From assembly GCF_900496995.4 (NCBI RefSeq), contig NC_044005.1, forward strand, positions 23,689,363 through 23,753,362: a stretch of DNA of 64,000 nucleotides, given 5' to 3'. The position numbers and the translations under genes were made by a program. Positions 13,443-26,628 of this stretch are shown here, one piece after another. The first letter of the stretch is position 1, and every line of letters begins with the position of its first letter. Source of the stretch: Aquila chrysaetos chrysaetos. Its lineage: Eukaryota > Chordata > Aves > Accipitriformes > Accipitridae. The notes below the pieces were generated by a model that saw nothing but the letters and a program-made list of their open reading frames with translations, made no database searches and was not told the origin of the DNA.

Positions 13443-15433
13443 TCATAGAATCATAGAATCATAGAACGGTTTGGATTGGAAGGGACCTTAAAGATCACCT
13501 AGTTCCAACCCCTCTGCCATGGGCAGGGACACCTTCCACTAAATCAGGTTGCTCAAAGCCCCATCCAACCTGGCCTTGAACACTTCCAGGGAGGGGGCAT
13601 CCACAGCCTCTCAGGGCAACCTGTTCCAGTGCCTCGCCACACTCACAGTGAAGAACTTCTTCCTTACACCTAATCTAAACCTACCCTCTTTCAGTTTCAA
13701 GCCATTACCCCTTGTCCTATCACTACATGCCCTTGTAAAAAGTCCCTCCCCATCTTTCCCGTAGGCCCCCTTTAGGTAATGGAAGGCTGCTATAAGGTCT
13801 CCCCAGAGCCTTCTCTTCTCCAGGTTGAACAACCCCAAATCTCTCAGCCTGTCTTCATAGGAGAGGTGCTCCAGCCCTCTGATCATCTTCATGGCCCTCC
13901 TCTGGACCTGCTCCAACAGGTCCATGTCCTTCTTACATTGCGGGCCACAGAGCTGAATGCAGTACTTTGGGTGGGGTCTCACGAGAGCAGAGTAGAGGGG
14001 GAGAATCACCTGCCTTGACCTGCTAGCCACGCTTCTTTTGATGCAGCCCAGGATACGGTTGGCTTTCTGGGCTGCAAATGCTCTTGCCGGGTCATGTTGA
14101 GCTTCTCATCAACCAACACCCCCAAGTCCTTCTCCGCAGGGCTGCTCTCTATCCATTCTCTGTCCAGCCTGTATTTGTGCTTGGGATTGCCCCAACCCAG
14201 GTGCAGGACCTTGCACTTGGCCTTGTTGAACTTCATGAGGTTTGCATGGGCTCACCTCTAAAGCCTGTCAAGGACCCCCTGGATGGCATCCCTTCCCTCC
14301 AGCATGTCAACCACACCACACAGCTTGGTGTCATCGGCAAACTTGCTGAGGGTGCACTCGATCCCACTGTCCAGGTCACCAACAAAGGTGTTAAACAGCG
14401 CCGGTCCAGTACCAATCCCTAAGGAACACCACTCATCACTGGTCTCCACTTGGACATCAAGCTGTTGACCACAGCTCTTTGAGCATGACCATCCAGCCAA
14501 TTCCTTACCCACCGAGTGCTCCATCCATCAAATCCACATCTCTCCAATGTGGAGACAGGGATGTCGTGTGGGACAGTGTCAAATGCTTTGCACAAGTCCA
14601 GGTACATGATGTCAGTCGCTCTTCCCTTATCCACCAACACTGTAACCCTGTTGTAGAAGGCCACCAAATTTGTCAGGCACCATTTGCCCTTAGTGAAGCC
14701 ATGTTGGCTGTCACCAATCACCTCCTTATTTTCCACGTGCCTTAGCATAGTTTCCAGGAGGATCTGCTCCAGGATTTTGCCAGGCACAGAGGTGAGGCTG
14801 ACTGGCCTGTAGTTCCCCAGGTCTTCCTTTTTTTCCTTTTTGAAAGTGGGGGTTATATTTCCCCTTTTCCAGTCAGTGGGAACTTCCCCAGACTGCCACA
14901 ACTTCTCAAATATGATGGATAGCAGCTTAGCCACTTCATCCACCAGTTCCCTCAGGACCCATGGATGCATCTCCTCAAGTCTCATGGACCTGTGCACCTT
15001 CAGGTTCCTTAGATGGTCTCGAACTTGATCTTCTACTTATATGGGCTGTTCTTCATTCTCCCAATCCCTGCCTTTGCTTTCTGTGACTTGGGCAATGTGG
15101 CTGGAGCACTTGCTGGTAAAGGCAAAAAAGTCGTTGAGTACCTCAGCCTTCTCCATGTCCCGGGTAACCAGGTCTCCCGTTTCCTTCCAGACAGGGCCCA
15201 CATTTTCCCTAGTCTTCCTTTCATCATCAACGTACCTATAGAAGCTTTTTGTGTTGCCCTTGACATCCCTAGCCAGATTTAATTCTATCAGGGTTTTGGC
15301 TTTCCTAACCTGATCACTGGCTGCTCAGACAATTTCTCTGTATTCTTCCCAGGCTACCTGTCCTTGCTTTCACTCTCTGTAGGCTTTCTTTTTGTGTTTG
15401 AGTTTGTCCAGTCGAGCCACAATTCCTTCTCTA
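13443..15433 (-). mobile_element. CR1 LINE, 5'-truncated, with broken reverse-transcriptase ORF2
   Basis: This is the best-preserved CR1 in the window, about 2.0 kb of an element that is about 4.5 kb when complete. The 3' end on the plus strand is three copies of TCATAGAA (13443-13466), the octamer tail of avian CR1. The minus strand encodes reverse transcriptase in pieces. The 14997-14419 frame has [15 protein letters not shown] and the catalytic-palm block [13 protein letters not shown]. The 14524-14258 frame holds FADDTKLCG, the second catalytic aspartate pair. The 14236-14006 frame has [12 protein letters not shown] and [12 protein letters not shown]. The 14030-13611 frame has [14 protein letters not shown] and [16 protein letters not shown]. 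These lie in three different frames, so at least two frameshifts and several stops have disabled it. The 5' end fades near 15433. The element is dead. Confidence 0.93.
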
Positions 15434-18400
15434 TACAAGGTATGATACAATAAAACGTGGCATGGTATCTTTTGGGAAAGAACCACACAACTGCACAAAG
15501 TGAAGGAAAACCTAAAGTAAATCAGGTAATAGCATATCTAAAAACAAGCTCAAAACAACGGAATGGGCAAAAGACACCTTACCATTGGAAAATTCTGCTA
15601 TTAGAGTTGGGACAGGCCAGGCAGTAGTCATTTGATTCTAGAACTAGTTACAGGCAGAAAAGTTTAACTAATTTTATACATACAGCTAAAGTTAAGCTAC
15701 AATAGATTTAAAGACCATATAAACCCAGACAAGGCCTGACAAGTTTTAGGGCCTGGTATGGCTAACTATTATTGGAGAACTTGAGTGTATTACCAGCACT
15801 TGGAAAACCAAGTTGTCTGGGAGATGGAACTACAGAGCCATGGACAGGAAACAAACAAAGCCAGGAAGGCACCATTTCAAAACACGAGAAAACCACAAAC
15901 ATTCAGTCCCAGTCTGGACTCCAGCTAACCTGCATGGATTGGTCCAAAAGGACAAATCAAGAACACAGACACCAGCCTGCAAACCGGACAGGACACGGGG
16001 AAAGCTAGGGTGAGGTCTGTAACAAAATCGTGAAGCTGAGTAGGAGCTGGAACAACCACTCAGGAACCAAGAACTATAACAGAAAAGATGGAATTGGGCA
16101 GGGAAGTGGCCTGAGTAGTTTACAGCTCTCGTGGAGCTTTTGTGAAGATCCCCACTTCATGCCAGCTTAGTACTTACTGGTAGTGAGCTTGAGGAGTTCA
16201 ACACCTTACCCCCTGCTTGACTGTAAATGCAGATGCTCTGTCTCCATCCATTCACTTCAAGGAAACAAGAGCCAGACATTACAATGGGTCTCCAACAAAC
16301 AAATGGGCTTTTGCATGATCTCTGATGCATTCTTATTTTTCTGGATATCGTTGGAAGCATAAGCTTTCAATTTAAAAGATAATGAAGGCACAGCAGTGAG
16401 CTAAGTATATTTAGTCATAAATATAACCAACGTAAGTAACATGCCTCCAAACTGGAGGAAGCAGCTGGGCAATATTTCTTACATATAGATTCCATAATAC
16501 ATCTGACATGGCAGCTCAAGCACAGAAAGTCAAGACAGAAACAATTCTATCTTATAGTTCATCAGGAGTAACCTCTTTGATTTCATTTGCTTTAATCCTT
16601 CCTTATACCTTTTTAAGGGCAGAAGTAAAGCCAGAAACCTCTCAAGGCAATGTGGGAAAGAAATAATGCATGAGAGCACCTCTGTCTCCTAATTGGCAGA
16701 TATACATATTATCTGATCTCATCTCACTACTAGGGAAGGGCCAGAAGTTAAATCCTTCAAGGCAACGTCAGAAGATCCAGTTGTGCTCCTGACAAGTGAG
16801 AAACACCAAACTAAGGATAAAAGATAGGTTGCTGGTCTCCACAGGACACCGGTACTGACACTGAAGAAAATATAATCCCAGCAACCATTAATTTTACTTC
16901 GCCCTTTCAACTTGTACTGACATGTAGAGACAGCAAGAAAAACATGATGCAAACACACAAAGGAAATTATCAGACGAAAAACCTGCTGTAGGTAGACTTT
17001 ATCCTAGAAAAGCCATGCATTAATCAGTAATTATTTAATACTCCTAGTAAAGCTAGTAGAGATCCCTATGTCTTATTTGATGATAAATGACTGTGTGACT
17101 TGTAAACCAGAACTATCTGCAGTCCTTGCAGACCCATGAGAAGAAAAGGGGGAGGGAAAGGGGGTCCAGCACTTTGTAGGTGTTTTTTGCTTCCTCTGTA
17201 GTCACATTTTTCAAGACAAGACAGCTCTACTTGTTCGGCATCGAATGGCTTTGCCTCAAGGTTACAAGTTCTTCAAAAACCTAGTAATGAAGCTGACAAC
17301 ATCTAGAGAAGGACACGTCCAGTAACAGGAAAGCATTGTGAAATTTAGGCAAAGCCACCCAGTATTTAATGCATCTGCTCCTTAGAAATGATTGATTTAG
17401 ATGGTGATTGAAAGAGAAAAATATTTCTATGCAGAAAAGTATGTCCATTTCCTTGATGGAGCAATTATTATTCTAAAGGTTAAAATAAAATAGTCTCTAC
17501 TTGCTTTTTTAAAGCTCTAATTATTTAAAGTGAGCATTAAAAAGCCTGTACTATTCAAATATGGTTTTTTTTTCATTCTGTAGATATTTAACAATACAAA
17601 TAGGTTCACATTCACTTCTCCTGACCACTTTCACAAGAACTAAAACAAGTTTCTTGTCCTGATATTGTAAATGCTGCACGAAGATGTTTATTTAATGCGG
17701 GACCAAACTGTATGTTCTCTAAAGCTTTATACTTTTTCACTTCCCAAGACATTCACAAGTATATGATGCACACACCAGCATGAAGAATAAGAATGAATCC
17801 CTAAATCCAAAGTAATCATTCAGGACTGAACGGGCATTTACTGCGTAAGAAGCTCAGACAGTTCTGCATACAGAGAAGACAAGCTTTATTCCTACTCCGA
17901 TTTCAGAAAGAATTCTGGACTTGCTGTTATGAGACAAGTTATGAAGTGCATATTCCCACCATCTACCTCTTTTGTGACAAAATTTTATTCCCTTAGCCCT
18001 ATTTCATTGCCTTCTCCTATTAGGTAAGTGTAGTACTGCTTGTACCGTATACACATACCCACAGATTAAAATGCACCAGTTTTAAATTGCATTCCTTCTC
18101 CACTGCAGATGTGAGAAAATTAACTCGTTCACGTGACCAGAGTAAGAGTCAGGCTAAATGGAAGGAAGAAAGAAGTGCTCATCAAAATTCCTGCTGAAAC
18201 GCAAGGAAATTTAAGCTGGCAACACAGCTCTGACAGCAAGAGAAGCCGCAGTGCCCTGCACTGGTGTGAAGCATTGCTGGCAGCAGGGACAGCAGCTCTG
18301 GCAGTGCTCCCGTGCCAGGGATGCCCACAGGTATCTGGTGTATCCCTGATGCCTGCTCAGGTGCTCATTTGAGTCCAGGCAGCCAGTCCTTGAAATTCAA

Positions 18401-18774
18401 TGCAAAATCAAGAGACTAACTTCTAAGTGCTTTTCTGCATAATGAGGATATGATTGGACTTGTTTATTGCTCCAGCAGTTAAGAAATACCTCTGGTAATA
18501 CCCATTTCCCAGAATTCCCAATCCCATTCTCCTCCCCAGCCAAAAAATCCTTTTATGTTCTCTACTGTTTAACCATCATCCTCATCACAAACTTTTCCCA
18601 CTGTGGATAGGAATTACTACTATTTTTATACAGGCTGGAGGAAACTAGGTAAGCTTAGCAACAAGATTTTGCAAAGCGAGATGTGAACACTGCTTCCTAG
18701 ATACTGTGCTGGACGTGTATGAACAGCCATACCACTAGCTGAGACGGGATGCAGGTTGATGGGGTAATGGGTTG
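15434..18774. other. Unique non-coding DNA
   Basis: No gene, RNA or recognisable repeat. AT-rich with short open frames only. Confidence 0.45.
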
Positions 18775-18886
18775 ATTGAGGATGGGCTGACAAGAAAGAC
18801 ATGTAGTTCAACAAGGGGAAGTACAGTGTCCTGCACCTGGGGAATGAACAACCCCATGCACCAGTACCCGCTGGGAACCACCCAAA
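18775..18886 (+). mobile_element. CR1 ORF2 fragment truncated at both ends
   Basis: GTTCAACAAGGGGAAGTACA, then GTGTCCTGCACCTGGGGAAT, then CAACCCCATGCACCAGTACC aligns with the CR1 segment that encodes [21 protein letters not shown] in the copy at 13443 (there at about 14236-14160 on the minus strand). No CR1 3' end follows, so this is an internal piece, unlike ordinary 5'-truncated insertions. Confidence 0.6.
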
Positions 18887-21800
18887 CAAGGTTTTCCTAC
18901 TAAAAATAAGTAAAGCTTTTCAAATGACGTGAGCATAAAAAGCTTTTGCTTTTCTGTTCTTTATATTGCGAAACAGTTTCCCCCCCATTCCGTAAGTAGT
19001 AGGGGAAGGAGGATACAATTTCCTTTTGTTGCTTAGGAAGTGGTATAATTTCCTTTTTGATGAGTTTTTTAAATTTTGGCACAAGCTGCCCGCAATTACT
19101 TGTTGAGCTTCTTGGCATTCTGATCTTGTCTCTAGCACTAACACATGCTTAGAGTTTGTGGAAAGTGTTCTCATTCCTCAAATTTCATCCTCCTTCTCCT
19201 GTCCACCCTCAAATCTCAGTAGCTCTCACAAAACCTGGCTGCGATACCACTTCTCTTGCTGATACACGGTGAACTTTCCATCTCATTTTTCCTCAGCAAC
19301 ACATTTGCTAATTCCTCTTTGGCATTGCTTCCAACCAGATGTTAACAGATACCGGGAGAACCCAATAGCCAATGATTTAAAACAGGCACAGAGAGAGGAC
19401 ACAGGAAAGGTGACTTTTACAGTGGTTTGCCAGCTGCCAATTTTGACCAGTATCATCTTGTTTCTTCCTCTCCTCCCTCTTGTGCCTGGAGCAAGGAGCA
19501 AGTTTCTGCTTTACAGGCAATTTTCTGCTTAGACAGCTTTGGGTGAGACAATACAAAGTAAAGGGATCACCAATAGCCACCAGTGTTAGTTACAGAAAGG
19601 TTCCCAGCCTTAGATTTTAGAACACACTACACATGCACACTCTCAGTCCCCTTTCCTATGGTTAAAATAATGGACCATCATTAATCCACTTAGGAAATGG
19701 ATCCTCAATGTAGCCTCCCTCCACTCTTCCCCACTTAAGTCCCTGCTGCTAGCACCTAAAATACACTCAAGAGCAGCACTCAGTCTGGCCCTGCTCCGGA
19801 AAGCAACAGTCAAGATACTTTGGGGCTTCTAAATACTCCAAAACCAATTCAAATATGTTGATATTAACAGTCACACAACTTCTGCTATCTCAACTCTGAC
19901 CGTTCAAGCTGCTGTTCTCATCTCTTCTCACTAGTAATAAAGGCTTTTTCAGCAAAATGGTCAGCTAAGTTCTGCTTTTTGTACATATGGCATAAAAACA
20001 TCTATCTCGCTGTCCTGTGGTTGTATTAGGTCTACAGGACTAACAGAGGAATCACTGAACTCTTGTTTCATTGTTTTATTATAAGAGATGATATCCTAAT
20101 AATTTTAGGGAGCTGCTGTTGAGACCTAACTCTACTTATATCAAGATTTAAACTGGGGAAAATAAACATTAAAAACTCTGAAAAGTATGAGCGAAACATT
20201 CTGTTCTGATGATGCACTACCATGATTTTCAACATTTATAAGTGATAGTACAAAACTGGACACTAGAGTATAATTAATCTCACTGCCTGTTGAATAAAAA
20301 TGTGCAACTTTCGTTGTGCCTTTTCAACAGTAGCCACAGTTTAAGATGGGAAGTTATCTATTATGGCTTTGATATTTGGCAACATGTATTTGGCATGCTG
20401 TATGTTTCCACACAGGATTGTTTTATGTGGTTATTAACTAATACAGATGATCAATTGCTTACAAATATAGTAGAGCAATTACTTGACATTGTATCACCAA
20501 CTAACTGCAGGTTTGCCTGTATTTAAACTTTTTAGGAAAGTGACAGTGAAAGAAGTGTGGCCTTTTCCTTGTGACTTTCAAGCACACAGGAGGTTGTTTC
20601 TGTTTTGGCAGACACCATTCATTTGCTAGTGTAAAAATATCTTCCTGTGAACACTGTGCCTCCTTAAAATTATTCAGGAGCAAAACTATTTGTTGATCAC
20701 CTTGTAAGGAAGTGAGAGCTCCTTCTAAAAAACACGGGAGAAGGTTTAAACTCCCACCAAGCTGGAAATGTAGGACCACCGGTTAAACAGCACAGCAGAA
20801 ATGTTTGCCAGTTTTCCCACAAGGGGAAATTTCCCTTTCATCTGCAGCATTTCCACTACTCTGGAAAATTAAGCTTTGAAGTGAAAGCTGGAATACAACC
20901 TAAAAAATTGGAGGTTTGTTTTTTAAAGGGAGAAAGGATCCTCTGCTCACTCCATCACACAGGCTACCCAGCAGAAAGGAAGAGGTCCCTTCCATAAACC
21001 AGCTAGCCTCTAGATGCAGCTAGATCACAGCAGTCAGGAAGGGATTCCAGCACGGTCCTCCAACCCTTGGACCACACTGTACAGGTGGCAAAAAGTTGAG
21101 TTGAAAGGAGGAGGTAGAAACAGGGAATTCAGAGCTAAAGTCAAATTGCCAGTGAAAATGCACCGCTCGGGTGCATTGCCATGGATTGAATGATTTCAAA
21201 CTCTGAACAAGGCAGGACTGGGCTGCAGCAGGTATCAGTAAAATCCACAGTCTACAGTCTAGCTATTGTGCCCCTCAGCACATGGCTCACGTAAGACTGC
21301 AGTGCACGTACACTGCTGTAGCTGTGTGTAAATTACACGCTATTTATGTCACCTCTGAATTTGGCTCATGCTGCTTTTTCCCTTTAACTCAAATTGGCTT
21401 CTACATATGGCAATTAAAACTAACCTGGCAAGTGGGAAAACACCTGTATAAACCTCTCATTATCCTGGCATCACACACTACTCATACTACATTTTAAGAA
21501 TTCTGTATTGCCTGAGGTGGATGATTTTTGTGATGTTCTACAGCCAATGAACTTCCACCAGATGAGCTGCTGCTTTCCCTAATCCCAAAGTTTTAGCATT
21601 ACCAAATCCTGATTAGCTTTGTGGATCAGCCAGGTTCCAGACCTAACAGCCAAGATGTATTTTACCTAAAGCTCTATTCACAGTTGACTGGGAAATACCT
21701 GTTATAATTTATACTCACTGGTAGATCTGCTTCAGATAGCTCCTTCGAAGTAATTATCTGTTGTGCTTTGTGGATGCCATATGTAATATATTCCAAAACC

Positions 21801-24462
21801 CTAAATTGCATAGAATTTACTGATTTCTTAAGTTTTTTATTCAAACTCAAGACTCTGATCACATTCATCAAGAGGATCACAGGCCTGGAACCAGTTTCCA
21901 AAGAACTGCAGTTGTTTTGTGATGCAAAGGTAGTGCCTTCACTCTGCTTTGCTGAAACAATTTGGATTTGGAACATGTTTTGCTTTGGCAGTTTGAGACT
22001 CTTTAATCCTGAAACTAACAAAATTCACATCAACTAACAGATATTTGCCTGCGATTTGAAGAGAAACTAAGCTTCACAAATCCTACTACCAAGGCAAATT
22101 CCTTATAATGAAAGAGAATCTGTTCTATGTATAGGATGCAATTATAAAAGGACTGAGAAATACAACGTTCTTATACAACCTCTGCTCTGTTCTGCTAGAG
22201 GTCAGTAATATTTTGAGCAGTCAGGAGACTGCATACATACAGAAAAGGACAGAGATATTATTTGGGTTAAACCCAAGACTGAAGCCACAAGAACCAGGTT
22301 TTATTCTCAGGTCTGCCAATAATTCATCAGTGACCTTGAAGAATAGTCCCATACCTTTCAAAATTGAACAAATAAAATACCCAGTCATTAACAGGCTTGT
22401 TGAATTCATTAAAACTAGTAAACTGCTTTGGGGTTCAGAAATTTTAAAGTTTGCTTCCAGCAATAACCTTAACAGTGGTAGTAAAATTAAGTGTGTTTAA
22501 TCCAGAAATCTGCTCCCTAATAGTAATGGAGATAACCACAGCTAAATGAACATAAGACTTAGTAGCAGAATAAATGTACTGATTTTGTTTGTTTGGGTTT
22601 TTTTAAGTTACTGTCCTGGATAAACAAAGACAAAATAAAGAGATGCGGATAAGATTTGAAGAAAGGAACAAGATACCACAAAGAGGGCATTAATGTTTCA
22701 AACTCTTCAGGTTTGCAAAAAGACTTGCAAACCTCATGAGGAAGTCTGAGGAATATCTCCAGAGATCAGACTACACTTTTTTCAACCACTTTGTCTATAA
22801 ATCAGATAGATGCTTTCATAATTATGCATACTTACATTACTATATGCTGAAAGTTTATGCTGCTTGCTCTTTTGAGCCTTGAGAGCACTTTCTGCCTCAC
22901 TTTTCCAGACCAGCAGTGATCTCCATATTGCAACTGAGGAGGGAAGCAAGTGATTTTGTGAGATAAGCAAGTAGGGAAAATCCCTAGTCTCATTAGTTCT
23001 TGAAAAAAATCCCATATTCAGGTCCACTATGGTTTGTTGTTTACTCTGTCTCACCTGTGACACCTTCTAAGAGATCCATACAAATTTCAGAACTCTGTCT
23101 CCTGTGTGATCCTAAGATATGGGCTCTTCAAGAACTGAAGACATTCAAAATAGTCCTTGTTAGGGAACAAAGGGAAGGGCGGGGGGAAGGAAAACTGCAG
23201 TGCACGATGTTTCATTTTTTAGTAGCCAAAATGATGCATGAGCCACAAGCAAATGTATTATTAATCTCACTACAGTGAGAAGAAAAATAATCATAAAGAA
23301 CAAATTTATTCATTATTCGTGGTTTGACAGTTTCTTCATTCTACTGAGATGAAACACCACAGGAAATTAGTAACACTAGAAATTTAAACACTGGTGTACA
23401 TACTTCGGGACACAGTCTGCACAACAGAAACAAGCACAGATTCGCCAGAACGAATCTCCCAGTGCCAGTGACCCTATTAACCTTGAAATGTTCAAGTATG
23501 CATCTTAGGCAAAGGTCAGCTACTCCAGTGTGTACAGGTCTAAGAAGAGCCTAATGTTTTCACATCAAAATTTGTCCTTTTGCTTTGCCATTTTACCTGC
23601 TTTCCGTTATTAATTTCCTTTTTTATTTTTTTAATAAAATCTGCAAGTTATGGATTCCTGGGGAAAGATGGGACATTTCAAATGTTGTATTTCTAAAGAC
23701 AGGTTTCTTGTCCTGGTAGTGAAGGAGAAGACTTCAGAGAAGTTACATTAGATGTCTGGAAACAAGAAGACAAACAAAACATCAAATCTTTTGTCATTTT
23801 TTGATCTTGGTGTTCCTTCCATTTAAGAGAATCTGCATGCTCATCTTAAATTCCTGAAGTTGCTAGTAATGGCTTTGAGTTTGACTTGGTCCAAAAATGT
23901 AAAGCAAATTCCACCAAGTTCTACATAACAGAAACAAACTTCCGTAACCTACTCTAATTTCATTTGCATCTTTTAATCCAAATTCAGTTCTGGGAAGTGA
24001 TAACAGTATCAGCTGTAAAGTTTGGATTCAGATCCATTTTTTCCCCTAATGCTCAGACCCAGGTTTCCAGTGCAGCCAGCTACAGAAATAAGAGCTATCC
24101 ACAAAACAGATCTAGATCCAGGTGTTTTTTAGCCAGGTGCTTTTCAAAACCTATCTGCTTAGGAATACATATGTCATAGAATCCTCAGGAGACATTAGTG
24201 AGTGTCATCACACCTTCTTCGGTCAAAACAGTTGAATATTCTCCTTTTTCTCCTTTCTACCATCCTGTCCATAAGGAACTTTTTTTTTTTAATTCTGTTT
24301 CTACTTACAGCTTCATCTACTTAACCTGATCCTGTTTTGAAGGCAGGCTTATCTGGGAGTGAAGGATAGTGGCAAAAGCCAGGCAAAGTGAAGGAAAAAG
24401 GCAGCATGATTACAAATCCCAACAAACCCTGGCCAAAAATCCTTAGGAGAAGGATGCAGTAG
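18887..24462. other. Unique non-coding DNA
   Basis: No gene recognised. A weak MIR-like match in forward orientation lies at about 22290-22350 (CTCAGGTCTGCC...CAGTGACCTTGAAGAATAGT, compare CCCGGCTCTGCC...TGTGACCTTGGGCAAGT). Confidence 0.4.
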
Positions 24463-25089
24463 CGTGGTGGGTTGACCCTAGCCAGCAACCAAACACCCAT
24501 CCTGCCTTTGCCCACTCTCCTCTCCTGTGGGACAGGGATTTAAAAAAAAACAAAAAAAAAACCAAAAAAAAAACCAAAAAACAACCACACAAAAAAGAAA
24601 TCAAAGGCAGGCAAAGAGCTCATGGATAGAGATACTGAGAGTTTAATAAGAAAACCAAAAGCTGTGCATGCAAGCAAAGCAAAAACAAGGTATTCACATC
24701 CTGCCATCAGCAGGCAGGCAGATGTTCAGGCACTTCCTGGGAAGCAGTGCCTCCCCACACATGACAATTCCTTGGGAAGAAAAATGCCATAACCACAAAT
24801 ATTCCCCCTCTTTTCCCTGAGCTTTTATTGCTGAGCACATCCTCATATGGTATGGAATATCCCTTTGTTCAATTCAGGTCACTGTCCCAACTGTGTCCCC
24901 TCCCAACCTCTTGCCCACTGCTAGCCTACTCACAGGGGGAAGCCTTGACACTGTACAAGCACTGTTCAGCAGTAGCCAAAACACCAGTGTTACCAACACT
25001 GTTTTAGTCACAAACACAAAGCACAGCACCATATGAGCTGCTATGAAGAAAGTTAACTTCATAACTTCATCCCAGCCAGACCCAGTACA
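24463..25089 (-). mobile_element. Solo LTR (endogenous retrovirus, head type 2, tail type beta)
   Basis: On the minus strand the element runs from TGTACTGGGTCTGGCTGGGA (5' end at 25089) to GGGTCAACCCACCACG (3' end at 24463), so the terminal CA has mutated to CG. Its 5' head is homologous to the LTR at 52854-53432. It has a CAATAAAAGC box (plus 24823-24829) and an ATTAAA poly(A)-type signal (plus 24642-24647). A T-rich tract lies near its 3' end, seen on the plus strand as broken A runs at 24541-24597. The flanking 5 bp (AGTAG and AATAC) match at three of five positions, a possible decayed target duplication. No internal retroviral genes lie next to it. Confidence 0.75.
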
Positions 25090-26612
25090 AATACACGTAT
25101 GATGGAAGTGTTTAAACCCAGTCTAGGGTACTTCACCCTAGAAAGAGATATTTTTTTTTGCTTTTAGGACTGCACCTCATGCATTTAACTGCACCCTTCC
25201 AAGGTTGTAGGACACCTAAGAAAAAATGCAGAAAGACAGAACTTTATTTTCAAACATTTATCTACAGAGTAAGTACTACAGAACATGGACAGGATGATTT
25301 CATTAAATGAAAAGGAAGAAGTAAAAGCAGGACAATGTTTCATTCTCGCAGATTATTCTTAGACTTTAACACTTCCATTTCTTGAGAATCCTCTCTCTAA
25401 TGTCACTTCTCACCTAACCTACCTCCTTACAATCACAAGAGCCAAACCAAGTTAAGGTTGCTTCTCCCATGCTCTGCACCATCTTTTTTCCTTTAATTTT
25501 CAGCCTCAGCTGGAAATGCTCTCCATCAGTGGTTCTGCTGCCAGTCTTATGCCTGATTGCTTTAATTAAAAGGCCAGAAGGGATGATTTAAGAGTCTCAT
25601 CATCAGGCTTGACATAATTAGACTCCTGGACTCAGTGTCAAATGCTCACAGGGCTGCCTCAACTTTCATCCTTCTAAGGCACCTGTAGGCAGTATATATA
25701 CAGCATGCTTTGCAGCAAGAACCATTTCTGAAAAAAGCTTTAGAAGAAAGGTTTCATCATCTTTCTTGAGACATAAAAGATCCCCCTGGCACTTTTTCAT
25801 GGAGTCCAGATTTGTGTTTCTAACCTCAGCCAAAGCAGCTGTAAACATCTATGCCAAAAGTAGCTTTATTTTAGTAATGCCAAGTGTATGAAGTTCAAAA
25901 TCGCCTAGTGATCCTCTGGAACAGAACACAGTATGTAAACAGCTTCACTATTTATATCCTGTATTAGGCCAGTTTTAAACTAAAATGAGAAAATTAAAGG
26001 GGAAAAAGAGGTCATTGGACTCTCAGATATTCTCCAGCACTTGTAAGCGTCAATTAAGCACAAAGGATCAAAGCACCAGAAACAGAAAAAGATTGTTTTC
26101 AAGGTGTCTCAGATCCCACTACACTGAGTTGACAACAGGGTATGCACCACTGAGGTTTGCCAAACAGAGTCCGAAATGATCCACTGCAGTCATTGATATG
26201 GCTCTAGTTTCCTCATTACTACATTTTCTGTGACTTTGTTTTTGGAGATTAAGTTCTTTTTCTGAAATTTAAATGCTGGTTTACATGCATTGCTTTCACA
26301 AATTAAAGGACACTGGGACATCATCTTAATTGTTAAAGAGTGTTGCCTGTTGTATAAAGGTAATATTACTACAAACAAACAAGCAGCTAAAATGGTAGTT
26401 TCTGGAAGACCAAGTTAAATAGGACATACACATTACTGAAATCTCAGAGCTGGGGCCTTGTAGGTAGAACCTACAGAGAAGTAGCCAGCTTAAACAAGGC
26501 ACATAGTAGTTAAAGTAAGCAGTTACCATAAAGGATGTATTTTCACTGCTGCTGAGGTGCAAGCCTTAACACCAAGCTTTTCTGCATTCCCTGTTTCCAT
26601 AAGTGTTGCTGT

Positions 26613-26628
26613 ACTGCCATCAAGTGGG
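26613..26628 (-). promoter_or_regulatory. CTCF-like motif (moderate)
   Basis: ACTGCCATCAAGTGGG matches the reverse CTCF core TGCCMYCTRSTGG with one mismatch (A for T at the central position). Confidence 0.3.

Noticed and set aside
13549..15282. Plus-strand frames over the CR1
   Set aside because: Antisense shadows of the minus-strand reverse transcriptase.
24541..24597. A-rich tract as an independent microsatellite or retrocopy tail
   Set aside because: It lies inside the minus-strand LTR, where it is simply a T-rich part of the element.
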